The notes below the pieces were generated by a model. That model was not told where the DNA came from. It saw only the letters and a program-made list of their open reading frames with translations, and made no database searches. The translations under genes and the position numbers were made by a program. A DNA stretch of 64,000 bases from Azoarcus sp. DN11 (lineage in GTDB: Bacteria; Pseudomonadota; Gammaproteobacteria; Burkholderiales; Rhodocyclaceae), in assembly GCF_003628555.1 (NCBI RefSeq), contig NZ_CP021731.1:2790001-2854000 (forward strand). Direction: 5' to 3'. The first letter of the stretch is position 1; each line of letters opens with the position of its first letter. This document shows, piece after piece, positions 1 to 9,567 of the stretch.

Positions 1-416
1 CCGATGTCGACCACCAGCTGTTGGCGGTGCGGATCCGGCAAGGTGTGCGCGACGCCGACGTAGATGAGTCGTGCCTCCTCGCGCCCGGCAATGACTTCGA
101 TCGGAACGCCGAGCGCGGCCTCGGCCTGTACCAGGAACTCGGGCGCATTCTTTGCGACCCGCAGGGTGTTCGTCGCCACGGCACGCACGGAATCGTTGTC
201 GAACCCGCGCAGGCGCTCGTTAAAACGCAGCAGCGCCGCGAGGCCGCGCTGCTGCGATGCAACATCCAACACCTTGGCGGGGGACAAGCCCGCTGCCAGG
301 CGCACCGCCTCCTTCAGCCCGTCGAGCGGATAGATCTGGTCGTTCACGATCCTGCCGACCTGCAGCCGGAAACTGTTGGAACCGAGATCGATCGCGGCGA
401 TCAGCTCTTGCATCAT
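1..416 (-). CDS. ppx: Exopolyphosphatase Ppx/GppA, N-terminal part (partial)
   Basis: Only the first about 138 residues are in the window; the gene runs off the left edge. Exopolyphosphatases remove terminal phosphates from polyphosphate chains and belong to the actin-like ASKHA fold. The N-terminus carries the phosphate-1 loop IAAIDLGSNSFRL, followed by the family stretches AVATNTLRVAKN and EVIAGREEARLIY. Two adjacent ATGs (416 and 413) could start it; the first is used here. It is divergent from ppk1, the polymer-making enzyme, an arrangement that brings synthesis and breakdown under one intergenic region. GppA-type activity on pppGpp cannot be excluded from the N-terminus alone, and relA lies close by. 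Confidence 0.93.
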   Translation of the reverse strand, partial: MMQELIAAIDLGSNSFRLQVGRIVNDQIYPLDGLKEAVRLAAGLSPAKVLDVASQQRGLAALLRFNERLRGFDNDSVRAVATNTLRVAKNAPEFLVQAEAALGVPIEVIAGREEARLIYVGVAHTLPDPHRQQLVVDI

Positions 417-546
417 GGTTTTGGGTTCGGGGCGACGGCGGGGGTGCAATGCGCGGGATTCTATCATCCCGCCGGAGGATGGTTTTCGGCGGCGACGGCT
501 TTTACGTCGATGCTGCGGCGCACACGGACACCGGGAACACTTCACG

Positions 547-580
547 CCGTCATGTTTTCGCAACACGAATGTCACATAAT
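547..580 (+). promoter_or_regulatory. Candidate ppk1 promoter with Pho-box-like repeats
   Basis: CCGTCAT (547-553) and ATGTCAC (569-575) resemble the PhoB half-site CTGTCAT and start 22 bp apart, which is two 11-bp units; the unit between them is poorly conserved. A -10-like CATAAT follows at 575-580, and ppk1 starts at 613. Phosphate control of polyphosphate genes is known in other bacteria. The assignment here is inference from a weak match. Confidence 0.3.
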
Positions 581-612
581 CGCATGAACGATCCCCTCCC
601 CGCGCCCTTCCC

Positions 613-2694
613 ATGCACAGGCCAGCCCGTCAGCAGCAGTTTCCGACCGACCACTTCATCAATCGCGAGTTGTCCCTGCTGCAATTCCAGCGCAGGGTAT
701 TGGCACAGGCCGCCGACAAATCAGTCCCGCTGCTCGAGCGGCTGCGTTTCCTGTGCATCGTGTCCAGCAACCTCGACGAGTTCTTCGAGATCCGCGTGTC
801 CGGGATCAAGGAGCAGATCCGGCTCGGCAGCGGCAGCCCGGGCACCGATGGGCTGACGCCGGGCGACCTCCTCGACCGGGTCAGCCTGGAAGTCCATGCG
901 CTGATCGCCGAGCAGTACGCGCTGTTGAACGAGGATATCCTGCCGGCGCTGGAAGCCGAAGGCATCGTCTTCCTGCGCCGCAGCGTGTGGAGCGAGGCCC
1001 AGCGCGCCTGGGTGCGCGACTATTTCCTGCGCGAGGTGATGCCCGTGCTGACGCCGATCGGGCTGGACCAGGCGCATCCGTTTCCGCGCGTGCTCAACAA
1101 GAGCCTGAACTTCGCCGTCGAACTCGAAGGCCTGGATGCCTTCGGGCGCGACTCCGGGGCCGCCATCGTGCAGGCCCCGCGCGCCCTGCCCCGCGTGATC
1201 CGCCTGCCGCGGGAAATCTGCGAGCACGAGTACAGCTTCGTGTTCCTGTCCTCGGTCCTGCGCTGCCACGTCGGCGAACTCTTCTCGGGCATGCACGTCC
1301 ACGGCTGCTACCAGTTTCGCGTGACCCGCAATTCCGACCTGTTCGTGGACGAGGAAGAGGTGAAGGATCTGCGCGCGTCGTTGAAGGGTGAATTGCAGCA
1401 ACGGCATTTCGGCGATGCCGTGCGGCTCGAGATCGCCGACAACTGCTCGGAGGAAATGGCCGCCTTCCTCGTGCAGCATTTCCGCCTGACGCCGAAGGAC
1501 GTGTACCGCACACCGGGTATCGTGAATCTGGTTCGCCTGATGCAGGTGACGGACTGGGTGAATCGGCCCGAGCTGAACTACCCGCCCTTCCAGCCGCGCC
1601 TGCCGAGAACGTTCGACCAGCGCCTGGAGATCTTCGATGCCATCCGGCGCCAGGACATCCTGCTGCACCACCCGTTCCAGAGTTTCAGTCCGGTGATCGA
1701 ACTGCTGCGCGCGGCGGCCGACGACCCGCAAGTGCTGGCGATCAAGATGACCGTGTATCGGACGGGGACCGACTCCGTGCTCATGGAGCACCTCGTGCGG
1801 GCAGCGCAAAAAGGCACGGAAGTGACGGTCGTGCTGGAACTGCGCGCGCGCTTCGACGAAGAAGCCAACATCAACTGGGCGAACAAGCTCGAAGAGGTCG
1901 GCGCCCACGTGGTGTACGGCGTCTTCGGTTACAAGACCCATGCGAAGCTGCTGATGCTGGTACGGCGCGAGGACGGGGGGTTGCGCCGCTACGTGCATAT
2001 GGGCACGGGCAACTACCATCCGCGCACGACGCACTTCTACACCGATTTCGGCCTCCTCACCTGCAACGAGGAGATCGGGCAGGACGTCGCCGAAGTGTTC
2101 AAGCAGCTGACCGGCCTCGGCAAGGCATCCACGCTCAAGCACCTCTGGCAGGCGCCCTTTTCGCTCCAGGGCAACGTGATCGCCGCGATCGAGGCCGAAG
2201 CGGCGATCGCGCGCAGCGGCGGACGCGCGCACATCATCGCCAAGATGAACGCGCTCCTCGAACCGGAAACCATCGAAGCCCTCTATGCGGCCTCCCGGGC
2301 GGGCGTCGAGATCGAGCTCATCGTGCGCGGACCGTGCGCGCTGCGGCCAGGCGTTCCCGGCCTGTCCGAAAACATCCACGTACGCTCCATCGTCGGCCGC
2401 TTCCTCGAGCACCATCGCATCTTCTATTTCAGTGCCGGCGGCGAGGACAAGGTCTATCTGTCGAGCGCGGACTGGATGGACCGCAATTTCTTCGGTCGGA
2501 TCGAGATCGCTTTCCCCGTGCTCGACCAGCGGCTGAAGCGGCGCGTGATCAAGGAAGGCCTGCGCGCCTACCTCGGCGACAACTGCCAAGCGTGGGAGAT
2601 GCTGGAGGATGGCCGCTACCGCCGCAAGACGCCGCGCGGCGTGCACCGCTCGGCGCAGACCATCCTGCTTGCCGACTTGGCACGGGGACACTGA
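613..2694 (+). CDS. ppk1: Polyphosphate kinase Ppk1
   Basis: This 693-residue protein has the usual length for PPK1, which makes polyphosphate from ATP through a phosphohistidine intermediate. It opens with the N-terminal family motif FINRELSLLQFQ. The middle contains KMTVYRTGTDS, and the catalytic region has THAKLLMLVRRE (active His near residue 443) followed by HMGTGNYHPRT, which carries the second conserved His. The gene is complete and divergent from ppx. The start follows the -10-like CATAAT closely. Identification is secure from motifs and length. Confidence 0.97.
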   Translation: MHRPARQQQFPTDHFINRELSLLQFQRRVLAQAADKSVPLLERLRFLCIVSSNLDEFFEIRVSGIKEQIRLGSGSPGTDGLTPGDLLDRVSLEVHALIAEQYALLNEDILPALEAEGIVFLRRSVWSEAQRAWVRDYFLREVMPVLTPIGLDQAHPFPRVLNKSLNFAVELEGLDAFGRDSGAAIVQAPRALPRVIRLPREICEHEYSFVFLSSVLRCHVGELFSGMHVHGCYQFRVTRNSDLFVDEEEVKDLRASLKGELQQRHFGDAVRLEIADNCSEEMAAFLVQHFRLTPKDVYRTPGIVNLVRLMQVTDWVNRPELNYPPFQPRLPRTFDQRLEIFDAIRRQDILLHHPFQSFSPVIELLRAAADDPQVLAIKMTVYRTGTDSVLMEHLVRAAQKGTEVTVVLELRARFDEEANINWANKLEEVGAHVVYGVFGYKTHAKLLMLVRREDGGLRRYVHMGTGNYHPRTTHFYTDFGLLTCNEEIGQDVAEVFKQLTGLGKASTLKHLWQAPFSLQGNVIAAIEAEAAIARSGGRAHIIAKMNALLEPETIEALYAASRAGVEIELIVRGPCALRPGVPGLSENIHVRSIVGRFLEHHRIFYFSAGGEDKVYLSSADWMDRNFFGRIEIAFPVLDQRLKRRVIKEGLRAYLGDNCQAWEMLEDGRYRRKTPRGVHRSAQTILLADLARGH

Positions 2695-2755
2695 GGCGTC
2701 CGCGCCCGGGCGCGGCTTCGCCTGAAAGCCGGCGCCCCGCCGTCAGGCGCGCGGC

Positions 2756-4960
2756 CTACTTGCGCTTCACGTCCAGCACGTCCCGCACCTCACCGATCAG
2801 CGTGATCGCGCGCTGCACCTGCGCAACCCCGCTCACTTCCATCGTGAAGCGCATGAACGCCGTGCCCTTCTTCGTCAGCGTATTCACGGCAACGACATTG
2901 AGTTTCTCGCGCGACAGGACCTCGGAGATGTCGCGCAGCAGACCCTGCCGGTCGGCCGCCTGGACCGCGATGTCGACCGGAAAGACCGACTCGCGGCTGT
3001 TGAAGGCCTTCTCGCCCCATTCGGCCTGGATCACCCGCTCCGGGTGAGTCTGCACGAGGCGCTGGAAATCCGGGCAGTCGATGCGGTGGATCGACACGCC
3101 ACGCCCGCGGGTGACGAAACCTTCGATGGCATCGGGCGGCGCCGGCTTGCAGCAGCGTCCGAGCGAGGTCATCAGCTTTCCGACGCCGACGACGAGCACC
3201 TTGTCGTTCGAATCGTCCGCGTGGCGGCGGCCGATGACGATCTCCGGCTCCGCGGCCGGCGCTTCCGGGGCCTCGCCTTCGCGCAGAGCCATCTGCACGG
3301 CGCGCACGCCCACTTCGCCCCGGCCTGCCGCGAGGAACATCGATTCGGCGTTCTTGAACCCCAGCTTGCCGGCCAGCTCGTCGATGTTCGCGCGCGACTG
3401 GCGCTCGCGCTGCAGTTCGCGCGTGACGAAAGTGCGCCCGCGGGCGAGGAGCTCTTCCTCTTCCTGCTGGCTGAAGTATTGCCTGATCTTGTTGCGCGCA
3501 CGGCTGGTGGCGACGTAGCTCTGTACCGGATTCAGCCAGTCGCGCGACGGGCCGCCCTCCTTGACGACGTTGATTTCGACCGTCTGCCCGTTTTCCAGCT
3601 GCGTGTTGAGCGGAACGAGGTGCCCGTCGACCTTGGCGCCGCGGCAGCGGTGGCCGAGATCGGTGTGCAGGCGGTAGGCGAAATCGATCGGCGTCGCGCC
3701 GCGCGGCAGATCGACGACCTTGCCCTGCGGTGTCAGCACGTAGATCGCGTCGTCGAGCGATGCGCGCTTGAACTTCTCGACCCATTCCGCGGAGTCGGTG
3801 ACTTCGTCGCGCCACGACAGCAGGCTGCGCAGCAGGGCGATCTTCTCGTCGTAGTCGCTGCCGTGGCCCTTGGTGCCTTCCTTGTAGCGCCAGTGCGCGG
3901 CCACGCCGAGCTCCGCGTGGCGGTGCATTTCGTGCGTGCGGATCTGCACTTCCAGCGCGCGCCCGTCCCCCGCCAGCACCGCGGTATGCAAGGACTGGTA
4001 GTTGTTGCCCTTGGGGTTCGTGATGTAATCGTCGAACTCCTGGCCGATCGGCTGCCACAACTGGTTCACGATGCCGAGCACCGTGTAGCAGTCGCGCACG
4101 TCGTCGACGAGCACCCGCAGCGCACGGATGTCGTACACCTGCGAGAAGTCGAGGTGCTTGGCGCGCATCTTGTTGTAGATGCTGTAGATGTGCTTCGGCC
4201 GGCCGTAGACCTCGGCCTCGATGCCGACCGCAGCGATCTCCTTCTGCAGCCGCTCGATCGAGGCCTGGATGAATTCCTCGCGCTCGACGCGGCGCTCGTC
4301 GAGCATCTTCGCGATGCGCTTGTAGGTGTCCGGCTCGAGGAAGCGGAAGGACAGGTCCTCGAGTTCCCACTTGAGCTGCCACACCCCGAGACGGTTGGCC
4401 AGCGGCGCGTAGATGTCCAGGCTCTCGCGCGCGATATCGACGCGCACGTCCACCTTGTGCTCGGTGAAGTAGCGTAGCGTCTGGGTGCGCGACGCGAGCC
4501 GCAGCAGCACGACGCGGATGTCCTCGACCATCGCGAGCAGCATCTTGCGCAGGACTTCGGTCTGGGCACGGATCTCGGGCGCCGTGGCGGTCGCGGTCAT
4601 GCGGGTGAGCAGGCGCAGTCCGTTGAGACGGCACAGTCCGTCAACGAGCCTGGCCGCGGGATCGCCGAACTTTTCGGCGATCCTCTCCGTGGCCTCCTCG
4701 ATGTAATCCCCGACTGCAAACAGGATCGCCGCGACCCGCGTCTCGACGTCCAGGCGCAGCGAAGCGACGATCAGCGCCATGCCGATCGCGTGGGTCCAGA
4801 CCGATTCGCCCGTGCCGAGGAAGTGCCCTTCATAGACCCCCTCGGCAAGCGCAACGGCGTCGACGATGGCCGCGCGCTCCTCGGCGCTCAACCCTTCGGC
4901 GAGCAGGTCGATGGGGGCCGCGGATTCAGACTGGGAGATGGCGTGGGTAACGGAAACCAT
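2756..4960 (-). CDS. relA: GTP pyrophosphokinase RelA
   Basis: This 734-residue long RelA/SpoT homologue makes (p)ppGpp on stalled ribosomes. The N-terminal hydrolase region is degenerate: the HDxxED metal site is replaced by FAVGDYIEE, so hydrolysis is not expected. The synthetase domain (about residues 240-350) contains EFDDYITNPKGNNYQSLHT. Its acidic ExDD signature is the RelA form rather than the basic RFKD of SpoT. A TGS domain (about 405-465, with LPRGATPIDFAYRLHT) and a C-terminal ACT domain follow. It is convergent with ppk1. A separate SpoT with active hydrolase must lie elsewhere. Confidence 0.95.
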   Translation of the reverse strand: MVSVTHAISQSESAAPIDLLAEGLSAEERAAIVDAVALAEGVYEGHFLGTGESVWTHAIGMALIVASLRLDVETRVAAILFAVGDYIEEATERIAEKFGDPAARLVDGLCRLNGLRLLTRMTATATAPEIRAQTEVLRKMLLAMVEDIRVVLLRLASRTQTLRYFTEHKVDVRVDIARESLDIYAPLANRLGVWQLKWELEDLSFRFLEPDTYKRIAKMLDERRVEREEFIQASIERLQKEIAAVGIEAEVYGRPKHIYSIYNKMRAKHLDFSQVYDIRALRVLVDDVRDCYTVLGIVNQLWQPIGQEFDDYITNPKGNNYQSLHTAVLAGDGRALEVQIRTHEMHRHAELGVAAHWRYKEGTKGHGSDYDEKIALLRSLLSWRDEVTDSAEWVEKFKRASLDDAIYVLTPQGKVVDLPRGATPIDFAYRLHTDLGHRCRGAKVDGHLVPLNTQLENGQTVEINVVKEGGPSRDWLNPVQSYVATSRARNKIRQYFSQQEEEELLARGRTFVTRELQRERQSRANIDELAGKLGFKNAESMFLAAGRGEVGVRAVQMALREGEAPEAPAAEPEIVIGRRHADDSNDKVLVVGVGKLMTSLGRCCKPAPPDAIEGFVTRGRGVSIHRIDCPDFQRLVQTHPERVIQAEWGEKAFNSRESVFPVDIAVQAADRQGLLRDISEVLSREKLNVVAVNTLTKKGTAFMRFTMEVSGVAQVQRAITLIGEVRDVLDVKRK

Positions 4961-5257
4961 GTGCGGATTATCCCATACGGCCAGCCGATCACGGCATGCA
5001 CCACGCCACAGCGGCCCCGTGTGAGATCATCTGGCCCGACAGATGCGTCCCGTTCGCGCCCATGATGAAAAAAGAGTTCACCACCCCCTGCGTCCTGCTC
5101 CCCCTCACCGTCAGGGTGCTCTTCGGCATCGAAGGCGACAACGCCTTCACCGGCGTCACGCTCCGCCCCACGACCGCGAGGGGTGCAGCACTCCTCAACT
5201 CCTTCAACCCGATGGCGGCAATCGGGCGTCGCCCCCACGGGCCCGGGCGCTGACGAC

Positions 5258-6073
5258 ATGTTCGGCATTCTCGAGCGGTTTCGACGGTGGCGCCGGCAGC
5301 GGCGCACCGACGCCGTACCGATTTCCGGCGAGATGTGGGCGCACGCGGAAGCGCACCTGCCCTTTCTCGACTACCTCGAACCCGATCAACGCCACCGCCT
5401 GCGCGAACTGGCACGCGCCTTCATCGCCGAAAAGCAGTTCTACGGCGCCCAGGGTTTCGCGCTCAGCGACGAGGTCATCGTCACGATCGCCCTGCAGGCC
5501 TGCCTGCCGGTGCTGCGCGTCGGGCTGCGCGCGTACCGCGGCTGGGTCGGCGTGATCGTCTATCCGGGCGATTTCGTCATACCGCGCAAGGTGATGGACG
5601 AGACCGGCGTCGTCCATGAGTACGACGACGAAGTCCTCGGCGAAGCCTGGGAGGGCGGGCCCGTACTCGTTTCGTGGCACGACGAGGCCGACGCGCCCGA
5701 AGGTGTGAACGTGGTGGTCCACGAATTCGCCCACAAGCTGGACATGGAGAACGGCGAGGTCGACGGTCTGCCGCTGCTCCCTCCCGGCATGCCGCGCAAG
5801 GCCTGGGCCGAAGCCTTCTCGAGCGGCTACGAGCGCTTCTGCGCGCAGGTCGATGCGGGCGTGGAAACAGCCCTCGACCCCTATGGGTCCGAAAGCCCGG
5901 GCGAGTTCTTCGCCGTGGCCTCCGAGGCGTTCTTCGAGGCGCCCTGCGCGCTCGAAGAGGATTTTCCCGCGATCTACGAGCAGCTGCGGGCCTTTTACGG
6001 CGCCGATCCGGCCGAAGGCGAGCGGCGCCTCTACGGCGAACCGCCGCGGGGCGCGACCATCGAAGCGCCCTGA
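5258..6073 (+). CDS. mtfA: Zinc peptidase MtfA
   Basis: This 271-residue protein matches the MtfA (M90) family of cytoplasmic zinc peptidases. In E. coli MtfA binds the glucose repressor Mlc. The metal site HEFAH lies at residues 155-159, preceded by VNVVV and followed by KLDMENG. The C-terminal SPGEFFAVASEAFFE supplies the glutamate region typical of the family. The start MFGILERF at 5258 was chosen because homologues begin with a short hydrophobic-basic leader of this kind; an in-frame upstream extension to 5183 lacks family character. Whether an Mlc homologue exists here is unknown, so the physiological target is open. Confidence 0.92.
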   Translation: MFGILERFRRWRRQRRTDAVPISGEMWAHAEAHLPFLDYLEPDQRHRLRELARAFIAEKQFYGAQGFALSDEVIVTIALQACLPVLRVGLRAYRGWVGVIVYPGDFVIPRKVMDETGVVHEYDDEVLGEAWEGGPVLVSWHDEADAPEGVNVVVHEFAHKLDMENGEVDGLPLLPPGMPRKAWAEAFSSGYERFCAQVDAGVETALDPYGSESPGEFFAVASEAFFEAPCALEEDFPAIYEQLRAFYGADPAEGERRLYGEPPRGATIEAP

Positions 6074-6421
6074 GCGGACGCAAACGCTGGAAGACCGTCG
6101 CGGAACCGGCGCATCCCCCAGCCTGGCGAGGATCCCGGAAAGCCTTCGCGCGCGGCCCTGCGCCGGGAAATCTTCGGAACATCCGGGCACCTCTCCCCGC
6201 ACGAAGATTGTTTTGCACGAATATGCCTGTAGGATTATCCGGCGTATGCAAAATAGCCGGGATTTCCTTTGAATCCGCACCAGGCAAGGCTTTCCGGAAT
6301 CGCTGAAAAACCTGCAGACGAAATCCGATTGCGATTCCCGGATGGCAGGTCTAAGCTGGAATCGCTGCATCCGAAGGCGCAGCCTGCTGTTCGTTCGACT
6401 CAAATCCCGGAGGACGATTCA
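6074..6421. other. Intergenic stretch, no gene recognised
   Basis: These 348 bases between mtfA and the host-attachment-type gene contain an A/T-richer part (about 6195-6260), unlike the flanking genes. No convincing coding frame or RNA was seen. An AGGA/GGAGG ribosome-binding site (about 6409-6414) belongs to the next gene. Confidence 0.5.
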
Positions 6422-6862
6422 ATGGCGATTACCTGGATTCTGGTTGCCAATGCCAGCCTGGCCAAACTCTATGCGCATCTTGGTCCCAACAAGGGCCTGA
6501 CGCTGGTTAAGGAGCTGATCCACCCCGAAAGTCGACAGAAAAATTCTGACCTCGTAACCGATCGCGCCGGCGCCTCGCCCTCGGCAGGCAACGCTTCCGG
6601 CTCGAAACAGCCCCAGACGGCACCGAAGACGCACGAGGCCAAGGTATTTGCGCAGGAGATTGCACAGGAGCTGTACAAGGGACGGGCCTCGAACGCGTTC
6701 GGAAGGGCCATCGTCATTGCGCCCCCCTCATTCATGGGGATGCTCAACGCTGTGCTCGACAGTCCGACCGCACAGTTGATTACGGACCGCTTTGAAAAGG
6801 ACTACACGAAGGAATCCGAACCGACGCTGCGAGAACGCCTCTCGTCGTGCCTGTTCGTCTGA
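6422..6862 (+). CDS. Host-attachment-type protein (PF10116 family)
   Basis: This 146-residue protein starts MAITWILVANASLAKLY after a clear GGAGG site. The N-terminal strand, the Ser/Gly/Gln-rich middle (about 45-70) and the segment VFAQEIAQELYKGRASNAF followed by VIAPPSFMGML are typical of proteins annotated as host attachment or required for attachment to host cells. Those proteins resemble the archaeal eRF1-like baeRF group. Actual function is not established: the name comes from an Agrobacterium study and most members are in free-living bacteria. It is a single gene followed by a strong terminator. Confidence 0.85.
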   Translation: MAITWILVANASLAKLYAHLGPNKGLTLVKELIHPESRQKNSDLVTDRAGASPSAGNASGSKQPQTAPKTHEAKVFAQEIAQELYKGRASNAFGRAIVIAPPSFMGMLNAVLDSPTAQLITDRFEKDYTKESEPTLRERLSSCLFV

Positions 6863-6931
6863 TACCGACCGATTCTTCAAGCGTCTCTCTTCAGGAGACG
6901 ATGGGGCCGCGATGAGCGGCCCCGAAGAGCA

Positions 6932-6960
6932 GCGGGGCGCTTGGGCGCCCCGCTTTTTTT
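6932..6960 (+). terminator. Rho-independent terminator
   Basis: A 9-bp GC stem (GCGGGGCGC paired with GCGCCCCGC, loop TTGG) runs directly into seven T residues. It ends transcription from the gene at 6422-6862. A second GC-rich inverted repeat (GGGGCCGC with GCGGCCCC, 6903-6922) lies just upstream. Confidence 0.9.
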
Positions 6961-6985
6961 GTCGCGCCGGATATGCGGCAGCGGG

Positions 6986-7471
6986 TCAGTGATGCCACTG
7001 ACGCCCGCTGAAGTGCAGCCGCTGGGCGTTCTCCATTTCCATCATGGTCATGAAGTCGCTGCGGCTCATCTGGATGATCTTCTCGTGGTCGCCGGACTCG
7101 AAATAGATCTCGTCCTGGTCGGCGAGGTTTTCCTCGACGATCATGCGCATGCCATAAACGGCTCCTAGCGGCGGAACTGCGCCGGCTTCGCAATCGGTGA
7201 ACAGCCGCGACAGTTCCGGTTCGCTCGCCAGGCGCAGCTCACGGTGCATCGCCTTGCTCAGGATGCCCAGCTGCACGTGCTGGGTCGACGGCAGCACCGC
7301 CATCAGATAGCCGTGGTCGTCTTCGAGCACGACCGACTTGGCGAGGCTGCCCGCCGGGACGCGCGCGAGGTGCGCCGTATCCAGGCTGTTCCGGGAGTGG
7401 GGATGGGCGAGCACGTCGTAGCGCAGGCCGTGCTCCATCATGAATTCGTTGACCTTCGACGGGATTGCCAT
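6986..7471 (-). CDS. YbaK/ProX-like aminoacyl-tRNA deacylase
   Basis: This 161-residue protein has the YbaK/aminoacyl-tRNA editing fold: KVNEFMMEHGLRYDVLAHP at the N-terminus, then VPAGSLAKSVVLEDDHGYLMAVLP with the conserved lysine, and GAVPPLGAVYG near the C-terminus. Members hydrolyse mischarged tRNAs such as Cys-tRNA(Pro) or Ala-tRNA(Pro). The start at 7471 (MAIPSKVNEF) is preceded by an AGGAG site on the minus strand; the frame is open a further ten codons. The exact tRNA substrate cannot be told from the sequence. Confidence 0.85.
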   Translation of the reverse strand: MAIPSKVNEFMMEHGLRYDVLAHPHSRNSLDTAHLARVPAGSLAKSVVLEDDHGYLMAVLPSTQHVQLGILSKAMHRELRLASEPELSRLFTDCEAGAVPPLGAVYGMRMIVEENLADQDEIYFESGDHEKIIQMSRSDFMTMMEMENAQRLHFSGRQWHH

Positions 7472-7655
7472 GGCAGTTCTCCTGGTGTCACGTGCGGGCA
7501 ATCCTTGCGGGTCGCCCTCAGCGAAAGAAATGGAATCCGGAAATCCTCCCTGCGGCGCCCCTTCGCGTTCGCCGACATTCCATTTTAGGCCGCAGCCCTC
7601 GACCTTGCGATCCCGGATCTGCCCGCGCCCCGGCGCAGCGTCTGCGTACGCCGCC

Positions 7656-8186
7656 TCAGCGTCCGCTCGCCCCGGCGGCGGGCCATGACTTCAGCACCGC
7701 GTAGTGCGCGCCATCCTGTGCGCGGTCGGACTCGATGAGCGCAAACGCGTGTACGGGCCATTCGATCGGGGGAGCGATCTCCGAGGCGGGCAGTTCTCCG
7801 CGCGCGTTGCGCAGCAGCGTGACGTGCGCAGAGAACTTTCGCGGCTCGACCGGAAAACCTGCATCGGCCAAAACGGCGTTGAGCTGTGACACCAGCGACT
7901 CCAGTTCGGGCGGCTGCACGCTCGCACCGGCCCACACGATATGGTTGTGCCGCCAGGCCGCAATGCGATCGAGGGCCAACGCGAACGGGGTGAAGGCGAC
8001 CTTGTCCGCGCACGCGAGCAAGGCGTCGAGCCGCTCGCGCGGCATGTCGCCGATGAAGGCGAGGGTCAGGTGCAGGGTGTCGCGGCGCATGCGGCGGCCG
8101 CCTGTCGTTACATGGGCGCGCTCGCCTTCCTTGTGCAGCCGGCGTGCGATCGCGGGCCCGGGCCACAGGGCGAAGAACACCCGCAT
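7656..8186 (-). CDS. thpR: RNA 2',3'-cyclic phosphodiesterase (2'-5' RNA ligase family)
   Basis: The protein has the two HxTx motifs of the 2H phosphoesterase family, HLTLAFIG and HVTLLRNA, one in each half. That identifies a LigT/ThpR enzyme, which opens 2',3'-cyclic phosphates on RNA ends. The start MRVFFALWPG at 8186 is where homologues usually begin. An in-frame ATG at 8228 would overlap the end of ispF by 17 bases and give 190 residues, so that start is possible too. It is the last gene of an ispD-ispF-thpR operon; the link to isoprenoid synthesis is probably only cotranscription. Confidence 0.9.
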   Translation of the reverse strand: MRVFFALWPGPAIARRLHKEGERAHVTTGGRRMRRDTLHLTLAFIGDMPRERLDALLACADKVAFTPFALALDRIAAWRHNHIVWAGASVQPPELESLVSQLNAVLADAGFPVEPRKFSAHVTLLRNARGELPASEIAPPIEWPVHAFALIESDRAQDGAHYAVLKSWPAAGASGR

Positions 8187-8211
8187 CCGCCGGGCCGCGG
8201 ACGATGGGGGG

Positions 8212-8709
8212 TCAGGCGGCCGCGTCATCCCGCACGAGCAGTGCCACGACCTGGGCCGCGATGCCCTCGCCGCGACCGGTGAAGCCCAATTTCTCGGTGG
8301 TCTTCCCCTTGATATTGACCGCCGATGCCTCGATGTCGAGATCGGCCGCGATGTTGGCGACCATCGCCGGCGCGTGCGGAAGGATCCTGGGGGCGCGGCA
8401 GATCACCGTGGCGTCGACATTGACGACGGCGAAGCCCGCGCGCCGCACGGCGGCAAAAGCCTCGCGCAGCAGCACGCGGCTGTCTGCGCCGGCATGCCGC
8501 GGGTCGGTGTCGGGAAACAGCCGGCCGATGTCGCCGAGGCCCGCTGCACCGAGCAGCGCATCGGTCAGCGCGTGCAACAGCACGTCGGCGTCCGAATGCC
8601 CGAGCAGGCCGCGTTCGTAGGGAATGGTGACGCCGCCGACGATGAGCGGGCGGCCCGGCACCAGGGCGTGGACGTCGAAGCCCTGGCCGATGCGGAACGG
8701 AATCTTCAT
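8212..8709 (-). CDS. ispF: 2-C-methyl-D-erythritol 2,4-cyclodiphosphate synthase IspF
   Basis: IspF catalyses the fifth step of the MEP isoprenoid pathway, forming the cyclic diphosphate. This 165-residue protein carries the zinc site GFDVHAL near its N-terminus, [19 protein letters not shown], and the C-terminal [22 protein letters not shown] that contacts CDP. The start at 8709 follows the ispD stop (8711) by one base, so translation is probably coupled. Bifunctional IspDF fusions exist in other bacteria; here the two are separate. Confidence 0.97.
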   Translation of the reverse strand: MKIPFRIGQGFDVHALVPGRPLIVGGVTIPYERGLLGHSDADVLLHALTDALLGAAGLGDIGRLFPDTDPRHAGADSRVLLREAFAAVRRAGFAVVNVDATVICRAPRILPHAPAMVANIAADLDIEASAVNIKGKTTEKLGFTGRGEGIAAQVVALLVRDDAAA

Positions 8710-8710
8710 G

Positions 8711-9415
8711 TCAGCACGAGCCCCTGTTGTCGAGTATCCATTCGGCCAGGTGCAGGTCGAGCGGATAGGTAACCTTCAGATTGGTGGCGTCCCCCTCGAC
8801 CAGGCGGGGCCGCAGGCCGGCGGCTTCGATCGCGCTGGCCTCGTCGGTGACGTTGGCGGCCGCCTCGAGCGCACGGCGCAGCATCACGTAGCGGAACATC
8901 TGCGGCGTCTGCGCCTGCCACAGGCTGTCGCGCGGAACGGTTTCGAGCACATGGCGGTGCGCGTCGGCACGCTTGAGCGTGTCCGCGACCGGAACCGCGA
9001 GCAGGCCGCCGACTTCGTCATGCGCAAGGTCGCGGATGAGCTTTTCGATATGCCAGCGCGCCAGGCACGGCCGCGCCGCATCATGCACCAGCACCCAGTC
9101 CGACTGCTCCGCCTCGTGCACGATCGCGCGCAGGCCGCCGAGCACGCTGTCCGCCCGCGTCGCGCCGCCGCAGAACAGCGGCACCAGTTTCGGACCGAGA
9201 TCCGACCAGTCGTAACGCTTCCACTCGGCATCCCCCACGGAGAGCACGACGAAGACCTTGTCGATCTCGGGCGTCGCACACAGGACTTCAAGCGAGTGAC
9301 GGATGAGCGGCTTGCCGAGCAGCTCGAGGTACTGCTTGGGCTGCGATGCGCCCATGCGGCTGCCGCTGCCTGCAGCCGGGACGATGGCGAAATGGCGGGG
9401 ACGAAAGTTCTGCAT
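8711..9415 (-). CDS. ispD: 2-C-methyl-D-erythritol 4-phosphate cytidylyltransferase IspD
   Basis: IspD transfers CMP from CTP to methylerythritol phosphate. The 234-residue protein begins [22 protein letters not shown], the nucleotide-binding loop of the family, followed by [29 protein letters not shown] and TPQMFRY are further signatures. The chosen start (9415) puts the nucleotide loop about 15 residues from the N-terminus, as in homologues; the frame is open well upstream but with non-coding character. It is first in the operon with ispF and thpR. Confidence 0.96.
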   Translation of the reverse strand: MQNFRPRHFAIVPAAGSGSRMGASQPKQYLELLGKPLIRHSLEVLCATPEIDKVFVVLSVGDAEWKRYDWSDLGPKLVPLFCGGATRADSVLGGLRAIVHEAEQSDWVLVHDAARPCLARWHIEKLIRDLAHDEVGGLLAVPVADTLKRADAHRHVLETVPRDSLWQAQTPQMFRYVMLRRALEAAANVTDEASAIEAAGLRPRLVEGDATNLKVTYPLDLHLAEWILDNRGSC

Positions 9416-9567
9416 GGCGCGGATTCTAACCGCGCGGCGGCGCACCTGGCGAAGCGAGGCGATCCACGTGCGCCCCGATGACAATTTGGAATACAGTGTG
9501 AAGCGGAAGAAGGCGTGAATCCGCGCCCCCGAGATCCGTGCGGCGCGCCCCGAAAGGAATGCACGAC

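Noticed and set aside
2756..4960. SpoT rather than RelA identity for the (p)ppGpp enzyme
   Set aside because: The hydrolase metal site HDxxED is missing and the synthetase has the acidic ExDD form typical of RelA.
4996..5253. Small plus-strand reading frame between relA and mtfA (including MMKKEFTTPCVLLPL from about 5063)
   Set aside because: No recognisable domain, no good ribosome-binding site and Pro/Arg-rich tail; more likely leader sequence of mtfA.
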